DNA from: Oscarella lobularis
Lineage: Eukaryota; Porifera; Homoscleromorpha; Homosclerophorida; Oscarellidae
Assembly (NCBI RefSeq): GCF_947507565.1
Contig: NC_089184.1
Location: 1,860,001-1,924,000, forward strand
Reading direction: 5' to 3'
Length of the DNA: 64,000 nt
Shown here piece after piece: positions 18,912 to 35,547 of this stretch. A program made the translations under genes and the position numbers. Positions within the stretch are counted from its first letter, which is position 1; each line of letters begins with the position of its first letter. Under the pieces are notes generated by a model. It was given only the letters and a program-made list of their open reading frames with translations. It did not search any database and was not told the origin of the DNA.

Positions 18912-21900
18912 ATGTCCGACGAGGATCAAGATACGTCTGGTAAGGAACCACGATGGCGTTTGTGTCGACGCATTCTCGAACGAATCGACTCCTTCGCTTA
19001 GTGGGGTTTCAGCCGCAGTTCGGACGAGCGTCCGGCGCGGAGATGGACATGCGACGCAAGGAGCAAATCGCCTACGAGTATCTCTGTCACTTGGAAGAAG
19101 CGAAACTGTAAGCCGATCGAGAGGGGGGCCCCCTTTACAAAAGAAGAATTTTTCCCCCCGCGCTCAGGTGGATGGAAGCTTGCCTCGAAGACGAGCTTCC
19201 TGCGACGACCGAACTCGAAGAAGCGCTTCGAAACGGCGTCATGCTCGCTCGTCTATCGCACTTCTTTGCGCCGGAGGTCGTCCCGAAGCGTCGAATCTAC
19301 GACATCGACTTGAAGCGCTTCGAGGAAAAGGGCCTCCACTTCAAGCACACGGACAACATCAACTATTGGGTGAACGCCATGGGCAAAATCGGTCTCCCGT
19401 CGATCTTCTATCCGACGACGACGGACATTTACGATCGCAAGAACATGCCGAAAGTCGTCTATTGCATTCACGCTCTAAGGTATAAGGCCGCGCCTTCTTT
19501 TTTATCTCGTGGGAGTGGCCACGTGACTCATTCATTTTCCGAAAATCAATTAAATACCACACCTTTTTGTATGTGACCGTTTTTTTAAAATGTTTTTTTT
19601 TGTCAGCATCTATCTGTTCAAACTGGGCAAAGCGCCGCAGATACAGGATCTGCACGGCATCGCCGAATTCACCGAGGAGGAGATCAGTGCCATGCAGAAG
19701 GCGCTCGAACAGTACGGCATCCAAATGCCGCACTTCGGCAAAATTGGCGGCATTCTCGCGAAGGAGATGAGCGTCGACGAAGCGGCAGTGCACGCCGCCA
19801 TATTGGCTATCAACGAAGCAATCGACAAGGGCGAAGCGTCGGCGACGTTGGCCGCTCTGAATAATCCTGTAGCGGGATTGTTGAACGTCAGCGCCGCCAA
19901 CGCCGACCGCTATCAGGACGCGTTGTCGAGGGAGAAGACGGAAAAAGTGTCCAAAGCGCCACCAAGAGTAAGATAAGATAAAACGTTTGTCGTGGAATCC
20001 CTTATTAGTGGTGTATATAGACTGGCGAGGAGCAGGATGATGAGGGCGACGTGTATGACTACATGTTGACAAAGGCCGAGATACAAGGTTGCGTCGGTCA
20101 AGTTGGCGTTATCGTTCAGAAAGAGATTGCAGCCCAAAAACGTTTGTCTTTTATATTGCGGCATTGTCCCTTTGTCTTTTAGGGGTTTTTTTTTCTTCTT
20201 CTTTAGTGGCTTCGGGAATGGACGCCATCAATGCGGCGATCGAACGAGACGACGCCGAAGCGTTGATCGTCGCCTTGCAGAATCCCGCCGTCGGATTAGC
20301 CGACATCGATCCGACGAATGGCACGTACTACATGGACGGTTTGAAAGCGTTGAAAGCGGAAAAAGGCGCCGTAAGCGAATATAGAGAGAAAACGACGTAC
20401 TTGACGCGCGAAACGCACGACGACTCTAGGCTGCCGGCGATTCCGTATCTCTAACGAAGGACGAAATTCAGACGGGAGTTCATCGGTCAAACGATATAGC
20501 CCACGAAGACCGAGAGCGTATGAATGATTTTCGTACTTTATTTATTTATTATGTGGTCCTCTTTTTTTGCAGTGGCTGCTGCAGTTTCTTCTATCAACGA
20601 CGCAATAGATAAGGAGGACGCAGACGCTCTTCTAGCCGTCTTGCAAGCGCCCAGCGCAAAGCTCCAAGATGTCGACCCAGGGCAGAAAGTCCACTACCTC
20701 ACCGTCTTGGGAGCGGCAAAGAAGAACAAAGGAGAGGTAAAAGAACGCGCACGTGGTTGTTGTAGTGTTTTTTTTTTGAAAAACTCTTGACTAGATTTTC
20801 AGCGAAAGCGAAGCCGCTCTAAACCAAGGCGAAATTCAGAGTGGCGTTCAGCAAGCCAATTACCACGCCGCCGAAGCTCTCGCCTGTACGTAGGAGACGT
20901 TCCGATTCTCTGCTTTGATATTTGGAGTCCTCTGTTCTCGTCTAGTGGCGTCGAGCATTTCCAATATCAATAGCGCTATCGAAGCTGGCGATTCGTCGGC
21001 GACGTTGGCCGCACTGCAAGTCAAACCGGTGAAAATCAAGCGAATCACGCCCGAGTGCGCCGACGCGTATCAGGCGAAACTGAAAGCGGCTCAGGACGAG
21101 AAGAAAGCCCAAGGCACGCCATAATGACATCAGCACGAATTTTCCTCATTTTCATACTATTGTTTATTCTAGCTGAAGGAGCGTCCGGTTGGACTGAATA
21201 TGAAGTCGATGACGGACACGTTTTCTATTACAATCCGTCGACGAAGGAATACCTGTGGGAAAAGCCGGAAAGTCACGACGGGAGAACGTCCGAATTGATG
21301 CAGCCAGAGATTCAGGTATCCAATAGTTGAGAAGAGTGTTTTCGGTGCTTCGACGTTTTACGTCTTAGGCCATTGTCTCCGAAGTGTCGGCCGACTTTGA
21401 CAGGGAAACTCTGCTCAAGTCGAAGGAGCCGCTCATCGTTCAGCTCCAGGCTCGCGTTCGCGGCGTTCTCATTCGACGAAAATTTCGCGAACGCCTGCGA
21501 TATCTGCGAGAGCAGGAATCACAAGTCATCAAACTTCAGGTACCCTTATTCTCATCTTCCACGAACAGTGACGTGATGGGGAATTCTCAAAGGCGAATTG
21601 GAAAGGCGCCAGGCAGAGAAAAGTGTTCAAAGATCGACTTCACTACCTCGCCGACAACACGGCTGCTATCGTCAAGATTCAGTCGTTCGTGAGAGGTTGG
21701 TTGGCTCGGCGTCGATACGAGCGACGAACGAAATATATGAAGGACAACGTAAGGGAGCTTTATAGAATTGTGGCTTGTGTCCTCTAAATTTCGGAGGATT
21801 TAGGTTGCTGCTGTGATCAAAATTCAATCATGGCTTAGGGGCCATCAGGCGCGAACGCGTTATAAAAATCTTAGTGAGCAGGAGGAAGAGCGCAATTTTC

Positions 21901-24900
21901 TTCTTTCGCTAGCACGTTTTGTCGTTTTAGTGTCTGCCGATAGGCCGCCCGTTGAAACTGTGAGAAAATTCCTTCATCTGCTGGATCACAGCGACTTGGA
22001 TTTTTCTGAAGAATTGGGTATAGTGCTGGAATCTCGTGTCGTCCTTAAATTCATCTTTTTTGGGGGGTGGTGGTGGTGGTGCAGAGTTGCAGAAAATGAA
22101 GGCGCGAATAGTGACCGAGATTCGAGCTAACGGACAACTCGAATCAGACCTGAACGTAATGGACATCAAAATTGGCCTGCTAGTGAGAAACAGGCTAGAA
22201 CTTCAGGTAAAAGTCACAACGCAAAGGCCTTTCTCTCTCGACGCGAAGTGGTTTCTCAGGACGTAGTGAATCACGGTCGTCGTCTGAAGAAACGTCGAGG
22301 TGGCGGCGACGCCGGTGCTGCTGCTATGCTGAAGGGTCTCAAGACGTTGAGCAAGGAAAGCCGAGAACGTTTAGAGGTAAGGGTACAGAGCGTAAAACGG
22401 GTATATATCTATTATTGTCTTTTTTTAGGCTTATCAACATTTGTTCTACTTGCTGCAAACGAATCCGAGCTACTTTGCGAAGCTCGTCTTCGAAATGCCT
22501 CAAAGTCGAACGAACAAGTTCATGGAGAACGTCGTCTTGACCGTTTTCAACTACGCGAGCAATCAACGCGAAGAGTATCTTCTCGTGAAGCTCTTCGAAA
22601 CGGCGCTGAAGGAGGAAATCGCTTCGAAAGTCGACACGCTGAAGGAGATCATCACGGGAAATCCGACGGTTATAAAAATGGTCGTCCATTTCAATCGGTA
22701 CGACGGGAAAGAATCGTTGAGATGCGCTTCCCCGATTGTTTTCTCTCGCGCAGAGGAGCGAGGGGACAGAGTCAATTGCGCGAGCTCTTGCAGCCTCTCG
22801 TGAGCGAAATCATTGCGAATAAGTCCCTGATCTTTCACACGAGCCCCGTCGACGTCTACAAGGCGTGGATCAATCAGATGGAACAAGAGACGGGTCAGGC
22901 GAGGTGAGTCCGATCCACGAGAGCGACGGAGTGCTGTTAGAGCGGGAGTCTCTTGCAGTAAATTGCCCTACGACGTCTCAAACGATATGGCGCTGTCGCA
23001 CGACGAGGTTCGCGTTCGAATGAGCGACACGATTCGAGCTCTCAAAGACGCAACCGCGAAATTCCTGTCGTCGATTCTTCAGTCTGTTAGCAAGATTCCG
23101 TAAGGAGGCGAGAGTGTCAGAGTTGACTGGGTATAGGAAGAGTTTCTAGGTATGGTATGAGGTATGTGGCCATGCAGCTGAGACTCACCTTGAAGAGCAA
23201 GTTCCCTGACGTCGATGATGACGATATTTTGAAGGTAGGCATGAATGTGACGAGAATGCCAGTCGACTGATTCATTTTTTTAAAGACCGTAGGCAACCTT
23301 ATCTACTACCGATACATGAATCCAGCTATTGTGGCTCCTGACGCTTTTGACATCGTCTCGCTCACGGCCGACAAGGGACTGTCGCCCGAGCAGGTTATAC
23401 GATTGACTGGGGGCGTCTATTAGTTAAGCATTTGTATTTGTATTGTACTAGAGACGAAATCTTGGTTCAATTGCCAAAGTTCTTCAACATGCAGCTGCCA
23501 ACAAACAGGTACGTCGTATCTACTGATGGCGCTTTCTGTTAACATAACAATATGTCTGCCGTTTAGTTTGAAGGTGAAAATGCTGCGCTTGCACCCCTCA
23601 ATTCGTACATTACCGAAGCCTATCAGAGATTCAAGTAACGTTGGCGGCGTTTTGATTTCATTTTCGTTTACTTGACTTTGTGCGTACAGATCTTTCTTTC
23701 TTCGCGCTTCGACTGTCGAAGATGCCGAGACTCACTTCAACGTCGATCAATACACGGATCTAGTGACGTTGTCCAAACCCGTTGTTTACATCTCGGTTAA
23801 AGAGATCATTTCTACTCACTCGGTACTTGACCCTCTTTCACTCACTCACTCACTCATAGACGTCAATTTCTTCTCCCAGCTGTTGCTCGAACATGAAGAG
23901 GCAATTGCTCCCGACGCTGACGATCCCATTCACGAAGTTCTGCGCGACGTTGGTCCTGTTCCAGACGTCAGTACCCTGTTGGGAAGTAAGAAAACGAAGA
24001 TTCCGCGCTTGCAGAGTCTAAGTATTGATTGTCTTGTTAGTTGATCCCGTCTTCCCTGATCCGCCACCGGGCGGCAAGCCGTTGTCGGAAGACCAAATCC
24101 AAATCAATCAAGAGCGAATGGCCGAGCACGCGAAGACGGAAATGTCTCTCACTCTGACTAGCAAATTTGAGGCGTTCGAAGATGATGACAGTGATACGAA
24201 GGCTCTATTTGTGAGGTAAGACTAAACCGAAGAGGAGAAAGAAAATAGCGACAAGCTGCAAAGTCACAATGCTTTTCGGTTTTTAGAACCAAACGTCTCG
24301 TGATTGAAGTTCTGAGGGTTCAGCAGGGCGAAACTCTTTCCTCCGTACTCTATACTCCTGCAACTGATGAACAGGTCCGTCTTCCTGCGTCTTTGTTTGA
24401 GCGACCCGCATTTTTTGTTTATGTAGGAAGAGAGCCATCAGGAACATCTTAAGAGGAGACAAGAGAAGGAAACTGAAGCGGAAGCGAAACAGGCTGGACT
24501 CAATCGGTCCCTCTCTTTGCACGGCGATGACCTGTATGGACGGCTGCCTGTTTGTTCTCTTGCACTTACGCGTGTTGATTTCTCTTTTTTCCAGGCTGCC
24601 TCTTGAAGGAATGAAACGTAAAATCCAGAGGAACCTGCGTCTACTTGAAGCAGATGGACTGGTGAGCGCTGACAAGGACTATCAGGAGATTATCACAGCG
24701 ATTGGAAGGGTACGTTGTTCAGCTTGTTTGTTATAATTAAACGGCGCTTGTATTATTTCCTTTTCTTAGGATATTCGCAATCAGCATCGCTACCGTCAGC
24801 AGAGAAAGCGCGAATTGGCTCGATTGCAGCAGACGGCTGCTCACTTGAACCAAAAAGCGACGTTCTTCGAAGAGCAGATTGACTATTACAATCAGTACAT

Positions 24901-25452
24901 CAAGATGTGTCTTGACAATTTGGCGAAAGCCAAAGGGTATTTTATGATTGGGCGCGAAATGGAAAGATGATATTAGTTGGGGACTATTTTACAGAAAGCA
25001 GAGGAAAGGGCTGTTTTCGAAGCAGAAGGAGGATGACGTTAAGGCAGTGAGGCACTCTATCAAGTACACGGGCCAGAAACTTCGGGAGAAAGGTGTCATT
25101 GTGGAGATTGAAGGCGTTCCGTCACACCAGTAAGAGTCCGGTGGTCAACAATATTTAATGTTTGAAACTTTGTTCAGATTGAGGAACGTTACATTTGAAA
25201 TATCAACAACGGACGTAGGCGTGTTTGACGTGTCTGCGAAATTCTTGGGCGTTTCAATGGATAAGGTTGAAATCATTTTTCAGGTTAGATTCATGTCATA
25301 ACTTTAACGTCGTTATTACTCTCGTCTTCTCTATTTAGGACCTGCTTCAGCTTCAGTACGAAGGTGTTGCAGTAATGAAGATGTTTGGTCGAGCGAAAAT
25401 TAACGTCAACTTGCTTATTTTCCTCATCAACAAGAAGTTCTACGGCAAGTAG
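18912..25452 (+). CDS. IQGAP: IQGAP scaffold protein
   Basis: The start at 18912 (MSDEDQDTSG) is joined to an exon at 19002. Domains in order: calponin-homology actin-binding domain (about 19169-19660, including NINYWVNAMGKIGLP); several IQGAP-specific helical repeats, each with an 'INxAIxxxxAxxxLxALxxP' pattern (19800-21100); a WW domain (21186-21272, GWTEYEVDDGHVFYYN); three or four IQ motifs (21384-21870); a RasGAP-related domain (22440-23760; NQREEYLLVKLFETAL, NPTVIKMVVHFNR, YYRYMNPAIVAPDAF); and the RasGAP C-terminal domain ending KKFYGK (25439-25452). IQGAPs bind Rac/Cdc42, calmodulin and actin and do not act as GAPs. The architecture is the full animal form. Introns are about 50 bp throughout. 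The last codons were copied downstream (see the duplication at 25434). Confidence 0.95.
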
Positions 25453-25709
25453 AAAGATTAAAAATTAAATTTGCAGACGATTGTTTTTGTGGCGTTAGCA
25501 TGTAGCGTTTGTTGTGACGGCTTTATGTTGCTTGTCTGGTTTACTATCATTATTTTGTACACAGTGACAGTCAATGACATTTTGGGTCTCAGGTCAAACA
25601 ACAGTTGTCTTCGCTGTTGCCACGGGAAGCGCGCAGGGTTCGCTTTCATACTTGGGCGCGTGAAGCAGCACTGTCTTTGAAGTACACGTGACGTCATTTC
25701 TCTTCCGCG

Positions 25710-26585
25710 ATGGATCCAGTCGGCAGCCCGACAGGCTCACCAGAGCTTTCATCTTGGAACTACGAGCCCGTAAATAGGCGTAAGTATCCTCTCTTCGATG
25801 TTCATAGGTTGCTCGCTTTGTCTATCTCGTCGTCGCCACGGGATCATGCAAAGTCCTTTCTAGCTCTAGTTTATTTTGTGTAGGATCCTGCTGTCCGCTG
25901 GCGCGGCTTTGTTTTGAACGCGGAAGACGTCAACTTGGTGCAATATCTAAAGGTCTCCTTCGTGGCCGACTTCATAGAAGCCGCAGAAGTCTTCCGCGGC
26001 ATGGGAATCAAGGTTGAACAAGAAAACGGAGCCGTCATCTTTTCAGCCCTCATGTCATATGATCCACACGCAAGAGGCCAGCTGAAAATTGGCGCTTCAC
26101 TTGACATGTGGGCAACAGATTTTATGCCTTCTTTTTGGGCTGCCACTGAGCAATATTTACCCATCGGCCATCATTCTCGCATCTTTCCTGACGTGTCAGC
26201 CGGACCAAGAGGGAACGGTGTGAAAATGACCACCTTTGCGTGCGAGATCAGTGATAGAAACCCCGTGACACAAGCAAGAATCAACACCTATCATCTTCAT
26301 CCTCAAATTCAGTACCTTCTGGTCATCAGAATCGGATCGTATACCGATGGGAATCCGGCTAGTTTGGTGTCACTCACAGCGGAACTCTATGACATTCCGA
26401 ACAGGTCACTAGTTGGAGGTGTCATTGACCTTCTTCAATGCACAGCAGCGAACCCAACAGTGATTACCTTACCCCGCGCACGCCTTTTCCAAGGCTTTCC
26501 AATTCCTCCGAATGCACTCACGGACTGGCAAATTAATCTCTTTCACGTCAAATACGCAATCCTGACTGGTATAGAGGATCTCTAA
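25710..26585 (+). CDS. Unrecognised protein, copy 1 of a duplicated pair
   Basis: Exons are 25710-25769 (MDPVGSPTGSPELSSWNYEP) and 25884-26585, joined in phase 0, giving 253 residues. I do not recognise a family. There is no signal peptide or membrane segment. The protein looks globular and mixed alpha/beta, with a WRGFVL start, a FPDVSAG-P motif, a hydrophobic strand (IQYLLVIRIG), a RSLVGGVID helix and LPRARLFQGFPIPP near the end. Copy 2 keeps most of these residues despite many substitutions (for example DxTAGP, QYLLVIRIG, RARLFQGAPIPPN), which implies a constrained fold. The gene lies directly behind IQGAP (257 bp) on the same strand and has only one intron, unlike its neighbours. Confidence 0.75.
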
Positions 26586-26960
26586 CTGTTGTTTTTTTGC
26601 TTGCAAGTTTGTTGTGAATACGAATACGAAATTGAGTTTAGAAATGCATAATATATCTCACATTCTTCCTGATCAAAAATTTCAACGTTACTGACGTACT
26701 GTTAGAAAATGGGTTTTAAAATGAGATAAGCCAGTATAATAAGCCTACCAGAGCACGTGGACGAGGCTGCAAATTTCAGTCTAAGCATTCTCCTGAAGTT
26801 CTGCGGCAAGTAGAAAGATTAAAATTAAATTTTCAGACGATCGTTTTTGTGGCGTTGGCATGTAGCGTTTGATATAATTTTTGTACACAGTGGGTCTCAG
26901 GTGGTATGCACGTGACTATCGAATATCGCGCATGTCATAATACAGTTCCGTGGAATCAGG

Positions 26961-27830
26961 ATGGATCCAGTCGCTTTGCGAAGCAGTCCGACAGACTCAC
27001 CAGAACTTTCGTCTTGGAAACCCGTAAGTATTCAATGTTCATAAGTCGCTTTGTCGATCGCCGCCGCCACGTGCGGACAACTTCTCTATGACATGTACAG
27101 GCTTCGTTTACTTTGTGTAGGAGCCTGCTGTCCGCTGGCGCGGCTTCGTTTTGAAACCGGAAAACGCCGAACTGGTGCAATATCTCGCTGTATGCTCCGT
27201 TGCCGACTTCATGGAAGCCGCGGTTGTCTTCAGCAGCATTGAAATAAAGGTTGAACGAGAAAACGGTGTCTCGTTTTCATCTAAGGGGTTATATGCCCCA
27301 CACGGAGGAGGCCAGGCTGAAATCGGTCATCAAATTAAAAAGTGGTTAGAGCAATGGCCACATGATGATTGCGATTTCAATTTTTTTTGGTGTGGCATTA
27401 ATGTATTTTTGCCCATCGACGATTCTGTCATCATTCCTGACGTGACAGCTGGACCAACAACGAATGATTTCCGCATGACCACTTTGCATGTGAAATCAGC
27501 GATAGAAACCCCGTGACACAAGAAAGAATTGACACCTATTATCGCCATGCTGAAATCCAATACCTTCTGGTCATCAGAATTGGACAGTATGACGATGGTC
27601 ATCCGGATACTTTGACGTCGCTTACAGCGGAACTCTATGACGTTCTGAACAGGTCACTAGTTGGAGGTGTGATTGACTTTCTTGAATGTACCCCAGCAAA
27701 CCCAGCAGCGATTACCTTACCTCGTGCACGCCTTTTCCAAGGCGCTCCAATTCCTCCGAATGCAAGGGACTTGACAATCAATCTCTATCGCGTGAAAAAG
27801 AACATCGAGAGTGGCATAAAGAACATGTGA
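26961..27830 (+). pseudogene. Second copy of the unrecognised gene, frameshifted
   Basis: Exon 1 (26961 to about 27026, MDPVALRSSPTDSPELSSWKP) and an exon from 27121 match copy 1 with an open frame until about 27480. There one C is lost (ACCACTTTGCATG, against ACCACCTTTGCGTG in copy 1), and the frame runs into TGA after KSAIETP. The remaining homologous part (CEISDRNPVTQ through RARLFQGAPIPPN to KNM) continues in the next frame from about 27486 to 27830. The frame is otherwise clean, so the lesion is recent. It could also be a real truncated protein of about 140 residues, or an assembly error. Confidence 0.75.
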
Positions 27831-27948
27831 GTGTTATTTTTGCGTGTGAATACGAATACGAAATTGAGTTAGAAGTGCATATTATATCTCACATTCAAAA
27901 TAACCTATACTTGGCACGTGACGAAGGAACGCGCGTGAGTGTCGAAGC

Positions 27949-31930
<3,982 letters not shown>

Positions 31931-31998
31931 ACCTCGACGCTAACAAATAAACTAAAGAAAGAGGTCCTTTGGACTTAAAAAGAGTTAGGTGCGATACT

Positions 31999-34900
31999 TT
32001 AGTTGTTTTGCAATGCTTTCCAAATAGTTCGACCGCTAGCAGTCCGATATTGCACGCCGCCGACCGGTCGATCTCGCCGCACTCGGCGCACCTCGGTCGC
32101 ACGCCGCGTCGTCGGCTCGTCGTCGTCGATAGATTGACGATAGGGAGGACGAGACGACTCGGACGAACGCAGACGCTGCGCCCACGCGCGACGAACGTCG
32201 ACGCGACCGGCGCAGTGGAAGACGAATATGAAGAATCCCTGAAGCGAATTGAAGACGACGAAGAGGTATTGGAAGACGAGACGAGCGTCGCCGATTGTCA
32301 ACGCTCCGAACGCCCACGTCAGACCGAGTAGCACGAGAACGGACGTGCTCGCCTTGAGACGCTGTCGAACGGCGACGCTTCGTTTGCCTTTTTTCTTCTT
32401 TAGCTCTCGAGGCGTCGCCACTTTTAGAGCGTGAACGATCATGGCGAAGACGCCGCTGTTGAAGAGCGTGATCGCCAGCGCCGGAGTGAGGAGTCCCACG
32501 TAGAAAACGCCGTCTTGAATCCAGCAGCTAGTAGGAAATGAGATAGTTTCTACACTGTATAGGACAGAAGGAGCGTTATATAGTATACTAGTCGTCGCCG
32601 CCGTATGATTCCGTCCACGTGCTGGCACAAACGATGACGACAATAGCGGGAAGTCCTACGAAACAAAGTTCTCAACACTACGTAGTATACTATAGTTTGT
32701 CTCTTCTTTACCCCAACAAATGGCGAGCGAGCCGACGAGAAAGTTTCGGCTCCGCGGGTTGGAAACGCGGACGACGGCGAGGTAGAGGTTGACGGCTTCG
32801 GCGCTCATCCACATGAGTGCGGCGAGTAGGGAGAAGTGGAGGAGCGTGGCGACGGCGATGCACGCTGGTTGATAATCGGTTCGTGCTATGCCGCCGGCGA
32901 AGACGACGACGAGAAGTAAGAGGGCGGCGGACAAGTTGACGAGAAGTTGATTTGTCGTAGATTTTCTGAATTGACTGGAGGAGAGAGATAGAGAGGCGAG
33001 GAAATGAGAATTTGGTGTCGTGTTTTTCACGTGTCGACCTTACGGAAAGCAGAGAATAGTCAGTATCGTTAGAACGAGACCGAACGACGAAACGGCGCAG
33101 CCGATGTAAGTGATGACGGCAAGAACTCTCTCGTGTCGGTCTGGAATGCCGACACCGTCAATCTGCTTTGACAGATCCTGTAGTTTCAAAGAGAAAAAAA
33201 GGTTCGTTACTGAGGGGAAAACGATTCGACTACGTGTACCATGAGGACGGCGAAATTCGTCAAATGATAGCAGTGACATTCCGTTTGGTTCGACGACTCG
33301 TTTACCGTTGCACAACCCACTCCAGACCAGTCGTCAAAAGCTAAGAAACAGCTAAACGTCTCAGTGGAAATGCACCGTTCTCTCTTACGTTTCCGGTTAA
33401 AATCCCACCAAGAGCACATCGGATTTTTGCCCTCCTGCAAACAAAAATCGTGCTGTACTATGTATAGTAGGAGAACAGCGCGTACACTGATATGAGAAAA
33501 TTTCAGGACGATGGGAGCGCTGAAATTCTTCACGGAAACGCTGCCAATTCGACACGAAATAACAAACGAATTGACTTGATATCCGCTCGAAGTTTCCAGC
33601 ACGGATTCCCACGATCGATCGATAACGCGCGAAAACAGCTTACTACTTCGATACACGACAAACTGAACGACGATCTTAGACGTTCCGCCAAGCTCCTTCG
33701 CAGCCTCGTTTATGACTGCGGGCGGCACGAAAACGAACGCAGTCGACGTCTCGCTAGGATCGTTAACGTCACCCTGGTGACGATAGAGCCAATCGTCTCC
33801 CTCTTCGAGAGCGACGATTCCTTCGCCGTTCGATGCCATGCCGTTTATGACCGTCGCCTCGGCGGCAATGTTGCTATAGGTGGCGTTGTAGCTGTCCATG
33901 TGGTTAGTCAGCATCGTATATTCAATGTATTCTTCAATGAGTACAATCACTCTGAATGATTTGATTGACCGAACAGCCAACTAGGACAAGGTTTCATTTT
34001 TTTACCGAGACGATGCTTTGCTTTGTTTGTGGGTTTCTTGCAGGAGACTGTCATTCAATTCCATGAGAGAGTTTGCGACGTAGAGAAAGTCGTCAAGCAT
34101 CTGGATGGCCAGGTATAGATAAGAAAATACGTAATTTGTACTTACTTCTGGACTCGCTGCCTTTTCGTGCACGCGCTCGAGCAGTGTTACCACATCGTCT
34201 ATGTCATCTGCGTTCATCCAACTCGGATCTTGAACGATGTCGACAACTTTATCAACGACGCTTTGGGCACTTTCTTTAGTGATTTGCGTCTGAAATAAGA
34301 TGCAAATCAATTCTATTTATTTATTTGTCTTCATATTTACTTCTGTCAAGAAACGGAGAACTGATTTAAAAGGTTCAGACAAGTTTGTAGTTGCAGTTGC
34401 CGCCTGTGAAGTTTGATCGGACACAGACATCTCTCTCCGCGATGGCGTCGGTGCAAAAGTCGGAGGAAAAACTGTAGAGAAGTAAGTTAATGCCATTTCT
34501 TTTTCTACTGCCTACTAATGCTAACTAGTGCATAGTTCTCTCTCGTTGAGATTCCTAAACAGTTGGCCCCGTCTCTGCCATGGATAGTGACAGGTCGATT
34601 TGTCTTGTTGGCTCATTTTGTTTATTAGATGGACGAGATCGCAGCTGCAATTTAACGGATTGTTGCTTGCGTATCTATAAAGCCGGAACATATAACGTAA
34701 GTACAGACGGTGTGCTAGAAGAGTCACAAAATCTGGTTGCTGAGGCTGCTCATCATAGCTGGCGTAAACGTCGAGAAATCGTTGTGCCTGAGGTCTCTGC
34801 AGAAACGTTGGAGATCATGTAAATTAAGGAGTAGTAAACCACAATATACTCACAACAAGAGGAGTCCGTTTAGGCTTGCAAAGACGTATCCAGGAAGTGA

Positions 34901-35496
34901 ACTGAGCTGGTTTAGTGCAAGAGATCTACTCGCAAAATATTCTGGTCATCAATTATTAATTTCTGTCGGCAAGCCTTACAATCGCTCTAACTTGGGTAAA
35001 GAGTCAAACACTCCTTCTGGAAGACTTCGGATACTGTTGTTAGTAAGAACTCTGTATCAAGAATCAAACGTTATAGCAATGTTTCGACGACAGCGGCGGA
35101 TTGATCGAGTTACAGTTGCCGTAAGTTTGTAAGCCCGCTAAAAGCGTCCCTGTCGATGTAGTCGATTCGATTTCCCTGCATCCATCTGTTGGAGAGAAAA
35201 CGCCCCCTTGACGTAGGTTGTTTATGAGCTCTGCAAGCCATTTACAGGACTTCAATGGAACTATAGTTCTCAAAAGCATAAGCCGGAATGGTAATAATTC
35301 CTTTATATAGAACCCTTCTAAACACGAGAGAGTGGATTCGATTTATAACTTTCTAAGATCGTTCCACTTGCATTTCTTTCGAACTGATTTGTTCACACAC
35401 GGCTTTATTCAAGCAAACGCAGTTGTCTCTGCAAGATAAGCTGCCTAGAGCCATGAAAACGAAACCGAACAACGAACACAACGCCGAAGTAGTCAT
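31999..35496 (-). CDS. Adhesion GPCR with N-terminal leucine-rich repeats (ADGRA-like layout)
   Basis: On the minus strand the ATG at 35496 gives a signal peptide (MTTSALCSLFGFVFMALG), then an LRR N-cap (CRDNCVCLNKAVC). Five short exons follow, each coding one repeat with identical phase 2 joins (GIITIPAYAFENYSSIEVL; GNRIDYIDRDAFSGLTNL; RSLPEGVFDSLPKLERL; LNQLSSLPGYVFASLNGLL; LRHNDFSTFTPAMMSSL; 35.3-34.73 kb). An LRR C-cap (NNPLNCSCDLVHLI) comes next, then a Ser/Thr linker, a GAIN domain (34.3-33.3 kb), and a GPS motif with two Cys pairs and CHCYHLTNFAVL, the autocleavage site between L and T. Seven helices lie between about 33150 and 32170 (SSFGLVLTILTILCF, LLVNLSAALLLLVVVFAGG, GVFYVGLLTPALAITLF, VFQYLFVVFNSLQGFFIFVF). 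The cytosolic tail is Arg-rich. LRR plus GAIN plus 7TM matches ADGRA, but I see no Ig domain. Confidence 0.88.
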
Positions 35497-35547
35497 GCCC
35501 AATTAATCTTGTTACATCATCGATACGGGCATTCTATTCTACAGAAA
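35497..35547. promoter_or_regulatory. 51-bp bidirectional start region (aGPCR / KIFBP)
   Basis: Only 51 bp separate the two start codons of the divergent genes. No TATA box or other element is evident. Both 5' UTRs and the promoter must overlap here or extend into the opposite coding exons. Confidence 0.55.

Larger units (their letters stand above)
25434..27896 (+). repeat. Tandem segmental duplication (two units of about 1.1-1.2 kb)
   Basis: Unit 1 spans about 25434-26665 and unit 2 about 26795-27896. Both begin with the end of the IQGAP reading frame (GAAGTTCT.CGGCAAGTAGAAAG), share the AT-rich 3' flank and the 'TTTTTGTGGCGTT.GCATGTAGCG' stretch, contain one copy of an unrecognised two-exon gene, and end with the same block (TACGAATACGAAATTGAGTT ... 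TATATCTCACATTC). The left breakpoint therefore lies inside the last exon of IQGAP. Confidence 0.88.
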
